This document shows, in pieces, positions 57,090-64,000 of a stretch of 64,000 nt of DNA; positions within the stretch are counted from its first letter, which is position 1, and each line of letters begins with the position of its first letter. Source of the DNA: Cavia porcellus (Eukaryota > Chordata > Mammalia > Rodentia > Caviidae); NCBI RefSeq assembly GCF_034190915.1, contig NW_026947544.1, forward strand, positions 496,001 through 560,000. The letters run 5' to 3'. The translations under genes and the position numbers were made by a program. The notes beneath the pieces are model-generated. The model had not been told where the DNA came from. It made no database searches and worked only from the letters and a program-made list of their open reading frames with translations.

Positions 57090-57735
57090 CTAGGCTCAGC
57101 TGGTTCTGGGGATCTTGGGCATCATCAATTCTGGAAACTGGACAGCAGGAAGTGAGTGTCCGCAAACCATCCTGAGCTCCAAGAGTTAAAAATCATTGCT
57201 CCCACTGGCCAAGGAGCTTCACAGCTTTCTGCCACACTAGGCTAGTTCTGCGGTTCTAGGGCCTCTCTGCATGAACTCCCCAGCTTATTTCAATGCTCGG
57301 CGGGCTCCAGGATCTTGGGCCTGACTGCACCCTAATTCCGGAAACTGGGCAGCTGGAGGTGGATGTCCCCACAGCATGCTGAACCCCAGGAGTTTAAGAT
57401 CATAGCTTCCACTGGAACTTCACAGCTTCTTGCCACACTCTACAGGTTCAGCAGGTCTTGGGCCTGCCTGCACACTCAGTTCTGGAAACTTTGCAACAGG
57501 ATGTGGGTGTCACCACACCATTCCTAGCATAGGGAGATTAAGATCATTGTTCCCCCCCAACTAAGGAACTTCATGGCTTCCAGCCACTCTTGACTGGCTC
57601 TGCAGGTTTTGGGCCTGCCTGCCCCAAATTCAGTGACACTCTCTATTGGGGAACTGGTGGCCATAGTCACAGGAGCTGAGGCCATAGAAGAGGATTTCCA
57701 ATAGCCCCACAGGAAGCATTGGAATAACACTTCAA
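57090..57735 (+). promoter_or_regulatory. L1-H 5'UTR: about 3.5 monomers of 145-205 bp
   Basis: Repeated anchors are (T/C)C(T/C)GGAAACT near 57131, 57338 and 57482, and CTTGGGCCTG-type phrases near 57112, 57311, 57452 and 57603. TTCACAGCTT and GCCACACT also recur. The same UTR type heads L1-D. It is unrelated in sequence to the L1-B monomers. Confidence 0.75.
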
Positions 57736-57753
57736 ACATGAAAATATAGGAAA

Positions 57754-58756
57754 ATGACAAAACAAATGTCAAAATAAACAACATCCAGCTCATACCAAAA
57801 ACTTTAAGAACTATGTACTTAGGAGAAAATATATGCTATACATGAAATACCTGAAATAATAGCAACTGGAATAAAGAAGCAACTCTGGGAAGCTTTAAAG
57901 GAATTCAAACTAGAAGTAATCTCCCAGGTAAAAGAAGAAATGATAAAATAAGTGAAAGAGATGCTGAACATATTTAAAGAAGACACAATTAAAAATTTAG
58001 AGGAACAAAAAAAAAAAGAATCTAGGATGAAGAATGTAAGAAACAAACAGAACACATGAAGCAGATTCAAAGTGATATAGAGGAAATAAAAAATTCCATT
58101 GAAAGTTGTCAAAACCATATCAATGGAAGTGAAGATAGAATTTCAGATCTCAAAGACAAGAATGTTGTTAGTGAACAGGAAAAAAATCTTTGAAAAATAA
58201 CAATGAATCAGTAAATAACAATTCAATAGCTTCAAGATGATGCAAAGAAAAACCACATAAGTTTGATAAGGATACATGAAAAAGAAAGTGATAGCATATA
58301 CGATGTCAGGAGCATATTTAGAGAAATAATAGCTGAAAATTTCCCAAATATGACAATGTAAACTGACATCAGGATCAGTGAAGCATATAGAATTTTAAAA
58401 AGCCATAAGAAAAATGAAACTACAACCAGACATATAATAATCACCATCCAAGAATTCCAACATAAGAATAGAATATTAAAAACTAACAGACAGAAAAGAC
58501 AGATCACCTATAAAGGAAAATATCAGAATCACAGCAGACTTCTCAGGACAAACAATAAAGAGAATGGAGTGAAGTATTTCAGATCCTAGACTGATGTACC
58601 CTGCAAACCTGTCCTTCAAAACTGATAGATAAATTAGATACTTCAATGACAAAGAACAGCTGAAGAACTTCATGATCATGAAGCCAACCCTGCAAAAATA
58701 TTGAAAGACACTTTACATACCCCTAAGAAAAATCACTAAGCAAAGCAGACAGTTAA
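57754..58756 (+). pseudogene. L1-H ORF1, broken
   Basis: The ATG at 57754 aligns with L1-B ORF1. The end is the TAA at 58754-58756. The coiled-coil, RNA-recognition and C-terminal coding regions are all present by nucleotide similarity, but stops (TAAGTG near 57950) and small indels (near 58010 and 58190) interrupt the frame. Confidence 0.85.
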
Positions 58757-58796
58757 ACAGAATGGAAAGATAAAGATGAAACAGCAGAAAAATCAA

Positions 58797-61700
58797 ATGT
58801 CAAAAAGAAACCAAAATATAGCAGTAATAACCATTATTGTAACTGGTCTCAATGCACCAATTAAAAGAAACAGTCTGGCATAATGGATCAAGAAACAACG
58901 TCCAACCATATGCTGATACAGGAAACCCATTTAACCAAAAAGGATACTCATGGACTGAAAGTCAAAGGATAGAAAATAATACATCATACAACAGGAACAG
59001 CCACCCCCAAAAAAGCAAGTGTAGCTAACATGTTTGCAAACAATGTGAACTTCAAACCAAGAATGATCAGAAGAGATAAAGAAGGTCTTTATATACTGGT
59101 TAGAAGAAAACTTCAAAAGGATGAGTTAACAATATTAAATATATATGCACCAAATTTCAGCACACCAAACTATATAAAGCAAGTATTAATAGAAATGAAA
59201 GACCAAATTAGGTATAACACAGTTATAACAGGAGACCTTAAAACAATATTGACACCAAAGGACAGACTAATCAGAGAGAAAATCAGCAAAGAAATTAAAA
59301 GAACTGAATCACACCTGTAATCAAATGGACTTGATAGAAATAGACAGAGTTTTCCATTCAACACCATCAGAATACAGATTCTTCCCAGCAATACATGAGA
59401 CATTCTCTAAAATAGAATATTTTTAAATAAATGTGAAAGAGCTGAATTTATTTCAACTCTTGGAGATTAGAGATTGGAATTCATGTTTTCCAATCATAGC
59501 ACCATGAAATGAGAAATAATTATAAAAGAAACTACAAAAGCCCACAAACACATGAATATTGAATAACACACTCTAGAGCAATCAATGGATCACAGAGGAA
59601 ATTAAAGAAGAATTTAAACTACACTTACAAGCAAATTAAAATACAAATGCAAATTACCAGAGTATGTGGGAGGCTATGAAATCTCTCCTCAGAGGAAAAC
59701 TTATTGCACTGAGTTTGCACATGAGGAAAACAAAATGAATAGAAATAAATAACATGATGCTAAAACTCAAACATCTAGAAAAAGAAAAGCAAGTCAAGCC
59801 CAAAGCCAAAAGAAGAGAGGAAATTATAAAAATCAGAGCAGAAATTAATAATTAATGCAATAGAGAATGAGAAAATAATCCAAAGAATCAATGAATCAGA
59901 GTGGATTCTTTGAAAGAATAAATGAAATTGATAAGCCCTAGCCAACCTTACTTAAAAAAGGGAAGAAAAAGCTCAAATACATGCAATAAGGAATGAAAAA
60001 GGTGAAATCACTACAGACTCTGTAGAAATACAGAAGATCATCAATACCTATTTTGAAAACCTCTACTCTCATAGGTTTGATATACAGAAGAGATAGACAG
60101 GTTCCTAGAAACATATGAAGTAGCAAAGCTAGGTCAAGAAGCTGTAAATCTGCTGAATAACCCAATTTCTATTCATGAAGTTGAATATTTAATTAAGTCT
60201 TACCTACAAAGAAGAGCACAGGCCCAGATGGTTTCACTGTGAAATTCTACAAGAAATACAAAGCACTTAATGCCAACACTCCTCAAACTCTTCAAAGAAA
60301 TTGAGAGTGAAGTAATCCTTGTTAGTCATTCCTGGAAGCAGATATTACTCTAGTATCAAAACCTGAGAAGGACCCAACTGAAAAAGAGAACTACAGACCA
60401 ACTCCTTGATGAACACAGATGCAAAAATCCTTAATAAAATATTGGCAAATAGGATGCAGCAAATCATCAAGAAGCTCATACACCATGACCAAGTGGGATT
60501 CATCCCAGACATGCAGGGATGGTTCAATATACATAAATCAATAAATATAATACACCATATCAATAGAGCCAAAAGTAAGAATCACATGATCATTTCTATA
60601 GATGCAGAAAAAGCTTTTGTAAGGTCCAGCATTCATTTATGATAAGAACCTTGCAGAAAATTTGAATAGATGGTCTTTGCCTCAATATATTAAAGGCCAT
60701 CTATGACAAATGAACAGCCAATACCATACTAAATGGCCAAAAATTGAAGGCCTTTACTTTAAAATCGGGCACAAACAAGGATGTCACTTATCACTGTTTC
60801 TATTTAATATAGTATTGGAAATACTAGCCAGAGCAACTAGACAAGAGAGAGAAATAAAAGGCATAAAGATAGGAAAAGAAAGAGTTAACATTATTTGCAG
60901 ATGATATGATACTCTATATAGAAGATCCCCAAAATTCCATTGAAAGACTTCTAGATATAATAAATAAATTCAGTAAGTGTAGCTGGATATAAAATCAATA
61001 CTCAAAAATCAATAGCATTTCTATACACTAACAACAAAGTCACAGAGAGAAATAAGAGAAGCCACACCCTTCACACTAGCAACCAAAAAAAATGAAATAT
61101 TTAGGAATTACTCTCACGAAAGAAGTGAAAGACCTATACAGGGAAAATTATGATAATACTGAAAAATGAAACTTAAGATAATCTCAGAAAATGGAAAGAC
61201 ACCCCTTGCTCATAAATAAGAAGAATAAATATTGTTAAAATGGCCATTCTCCCAAGACTTTTATAAAGATTCAACACAATCCTGATAAAAATACCATCAA
61301 CTTACCTCATAGAACTCAAGAAAACACTACTAAATTCATCTGGAATGAGAAGAGACCTATAATATCAAGGACAGTTCTAAGCAGCAAAGGCAAGGCAGGA
61401 GGTATCACAACCCCTGACTTGAAGTTATACTACAAAGCAACCATAGTAAAATCAACTTGGTACTGGAACCAAAATAGACCTGAAGATTAGAGGAATAGAT
61501 TAGAAGATACAACCACAACTACAAACACACTCAACCACCTTATCTTTATAAAAGGGCCAAACAGGTTCACTGGAAGTATGACAGTCTTTTTAATAAGTGG
61601 TGTTGGAAAAACTGGCTCTCTATATGCCAAAAACTAAAACTAGATCCATGCCCATCACCATGTACTAAAATAAAGTCTAAATGGATCAAAGATCTAAATA

Positions 61701-62563
61701 TTAAAACAGAAACACTAAATCTATTGTAAGACAAATTGGGTAGAAACCTTGAAGACATAGGAGTAGGTAGAGAATTCATGAACCGGACTCAAACCACACG
61801 GGAAATACTTCCCAAGGTCAATAATTGGGATCACCTCTTATTAAAAAGTTTCTGCACATCAAAAGAAATCTCCAGCATAGTGAAAAGAAAACCCACAAAC
61901 TGGGAAAATATCTTAGTGAACTGTCTCTCAGAAAAAGGACTTCTGTCTAAAACATAATAAAGAATTTTAAAAAATCAGACACCCAAAATTCAAAGACCCA
62001 ATCCAAAAATGGGCATCTGGGTGAATAAACAATTTTCAGATGAAGAATAAAAATGGCAAATAAATATTTGAAAAAATCTTCATCATCATTAGTCATTAGA
62101 GAAATGCAAATTAAAACCACACTGAGCTTTCATCTCACTCCTTAAAGAATGGCCAAGATCAAGAAAAGCACCAACAACAAATGCTGGAGAGGCTGTGGGG
62201 AAAAAGGAACTCTGCTGCACTGTTGTTGGGCATCTAAACTAGTGCAACCATTGTGAGAGGTCAGTCTGGAGAATTCTCAGTAAAGAATTGAAAGCATCAT
62301 CCCAGAAGAACTGAAAATATCATACCACAGTGATATATGTGCACCCATATTTATAGCAGCACAATTTGTAATAGCCAGATCTTGGAAACAACCGAAGTGT
62401 CCATCAAGGGAGGAATAGATTAAAAGACTTGTGGTGTTTTTATACAATGGAGTACTCCTCAGCTATAAAGAATGATCACATTGAGATATTTATAAATAAA
62501 TGGACTCCGCTTGAGACCATACTCACAAGTGAAATAAATCAAACTCACATGTATAAATACTGA
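58797..62563 (+). pseudogene. L1-H ORF2, broken
   Basis: The ATG is at 58797. The endonuclease piece 59030-59320 has ILNIYAPN and TGDLKT. RT pieces are at 60406-60642 ([21 protein letters not shown]) and 60710-60904, followed by an LFADDMILY box near 60893-60920. The C-terminal region ends at the TGA at 62561-62563. Indels are frequent; about 50 bp are missing near 62290. Confidence 0.87.
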
Positions 62564-62673
62564 ATAGTTTCCCTGGTGTAAGAAATGATAACAATACACA
62601 AAAGTATGTTGTAGTCATGATTCCCAATCATATTGTTTTGAAGCCACATAATGTTTTCACTCATTAATTACAA

Positions 62674-62775
62674 AGTTTTTTTTTCTCCTTTTTATTGGTA
62701 CCAGGGATCGAATTTATGACTTCCTGCTTGCTTGCAAGGCAGGCTCTTATGCTGCTGAGCTAAATCCCCAGCCCC
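62674..62775 (-). mobile_element. ID-type SINE in L1-H 3'UTR
   Basis: An antisense ID with a T-rich left end (TTTTTTTTTCTCCTTTTTAT), body GGTACCAGGGATCGAA ... CTAAATCCCCAGCCCC, and flanking AATTACAA (62666-62673) / AATTGCAA (62776-62783) as an 8-bp duplication with one change. Confidence 0.93.
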
Positions 62776-63271
62776 AATTGCAATGGTATTTACCTGGGTT
62801 GTTCGATTTTAGTATTGGTGATAGTACGAATAACTATTTTGAAGAAAACAACACAATATAAAAGCTAGTGCTGATTTAATATCATCTTGTTTTGAAGTCC
62901 CATTGAGCTGTTGTACATCAGTTTCCACTGGTTTTAACATGTTGTTTCTTACTATGTTTTACTATATGTAATAGTATAAATAAAAGTTTTTATAGACAAA
63001 GAAATAATATCAAAACTGTTGTTCATTTTCTGTTAGCTGGTTCTAAATGCTCTTTAATTCTTTCATTCTCTTGAATGGCTTCACACTGTCTTGATATGCC
63101 TGATGCTATAGCATATGAAGTTATACTCAAATAATTCAAGGAAAGAGACACTATAGTGATGGCTATTATGTTAGATTATCTGGTGGTGAAACACAATGAT
63201 GCTTAAATTGTTCGCTTCTGACCTGTGTTGTTCTGCTACAATGTCCTCTTTTATCTCAATCTCCTCACTTT

Positions 63272-63382
63272 GTGTGTGTGTGTGTGCGTGTCTTTTTCCT
63301 TTTTTTTGGTACTGGGGATCGAACTCACAATTGCCTGCTTGCAAGGCAGGGGCTTGTGCCCCTGAGCTAAATCCCCAGCCCC
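63272..63382 (-). mobile_element. ID-type SINE with (TG)n-rich tail in L1-H 3'UTR
   Basis: An antisense ID body (GGTACTGGGGATCGAACTCA ... CTAAATCCCCAGCCCC) preceded by TTTTTTTT and a GTGTGTGTGCGTG tract in its tail. A short duplication CACTTT lies at 63266-63271 and 63383-63388. Confidence 0.92.
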
Positions 63383-64000
63383 CACTTTTTAAATTAATCT
63401 ATTTTTTCTCATTTTTTTCAATTAAGGGAAAACTAAATTAAAAAATAGCAGGATATATTATAGTAACTTTTTTGTTTTCCTATTAACCTGATGTGAACCC
63501 CAGTATTGCTCCCCCCATCTTGTTTTATCTCATTTTACTATACTCTATTTTGTTTGATAGTATTGAGATTGACAGTATAGGCAACCACTTTGAAAGCAAT
63601 AAGATATACTATGATTCCCATTATGGTTTGACTATTGTCTTCCTTTGAAGTCCTGTAGGGTCTCCAGTGTAGGTTTTATTGGTCTTGTTCTGTACTATTT
63701 TGATCAATTCTATTATATCTGATGATATAGACAACTCATTTTAAAAATAGCAAGAGCACAATGGTAACCACTTTTGATAACCTGGTATTATATTTTTACA
63801 TCATGTACTATGTGCATCCTGCTATTCTGACTCTGTTTTGCTTAGTCATGTTTGGTTTTATTCTCTTTTAAAAAAGTAATAAGAACTGTGAGAGTAATAA
63901 AACCCAAAAAGTGCAATTGTTATTGTAAAAAAGTGAGGAAAGGAAGGTGGGTAAGGGATATAACTGCATGTATGTTTGAGTGTGTAGGATGGAAAACCAT

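Larger units (their letters stand above)
57090..64000 (+). mobile_element. L1-H: full-length type LINE-1, 3' end beyond the window
   Basis: 5'UTR monomers (57090-57735), ORF1 (57754-58756), ORF2 (58797-62563) and 3'UTR from 62564 to the window edge without a tail. The 3'UTR is of the L1-A type and carries two antisense ID insertions. Both ORFs have multiple shifts. It lies in direct contact with the broken end of L1-G, suggesting insertion into L1-G, whose remainder would lie past 64000. Confidence 0.9.

Overview
The window is AT-rich eukaryotic DNA from a mammal, most likely a rodent. The evidence is: antisense B1-type (7SL-derived) SINE bodies; ID-type SINEs (tRNA-Ala-like body opening GGGGCTGGGGATTTAGCTC) with A-rich tails and target-site duplications; and LINE-1 elements with tandem 5'UTR monomers. 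I cannot fix the species. The exact ID body looks unlike mouse or rat consensus, and a hystricognath such as a guinea-pig relative is only a guess. No intact host protein gene, tRNA or rRNA gene, CRISPR array or prokaryotic system is visible.

Layout. 1-1436: unassigned. 1437-7945: full-length dead L1 (L1-A, +). 8413-8450: (GA)n. 8529-15383: full-length L1-B (+) with GC-rich promoter monomers. 15472-15712: B1 and (TA)n. 15926-21257: 5'-truncated L1-C (+). 21258-25139: mostly unassigned, with B1-like SINEs, a (CA)n tract and one unexplained 99-codon frame. 25140-26036: internally deleted L1-D (+). 26330-27720: old L1 (-). 27728-28505: unclassified block, followed by a perfect 44-bp inverted repeat. 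28868-32970: two minus-strand L1-derived elements; the longer carries ORF1 joined directly to a 3'UTR with no ORF2 (HAL1-like). 33000-34310: two old L1 pieces in opposite orientation. 35581-41720: the best-defined element, a minus-strand class II (betaretrovirus-like) provirus. 41721-44309: unassigned sequence with an L1 tail and an ID. 44310-47745: old ORF2-deleted L1-E (+) headed by about twelve 80-bp repeats. 47830-48480: L1 scraps. 49675-50161: a degenerate heat-shock-factor (HSFY-like) pseudogene (-). 51222-57088: truncated L1-F and L1-G. 57090-64000: L1-H (+), which runs off the window and carries two ID insertions. L1-derived DNA makes up roughly two thirds of the window.

The provirus has two 575-bp LTRs differing at only two positions, a perfect 6-bp target duplication (ATTCAG), a Lys3-like primer site with a 2-nt insertion, a consensus splice donor, a polypurine tract, a truncated gag, an RNase H-integrase frame with intact catalytic residues, and an uninterrupted 692-codon env. 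Protease, the rest of gag and the first part of RT are missing. This is a young but defective insertion, probably mobilised in trans. The L1 density and the HSFY-like remnant are compatible with a sex-chromosome location, but this is inference.
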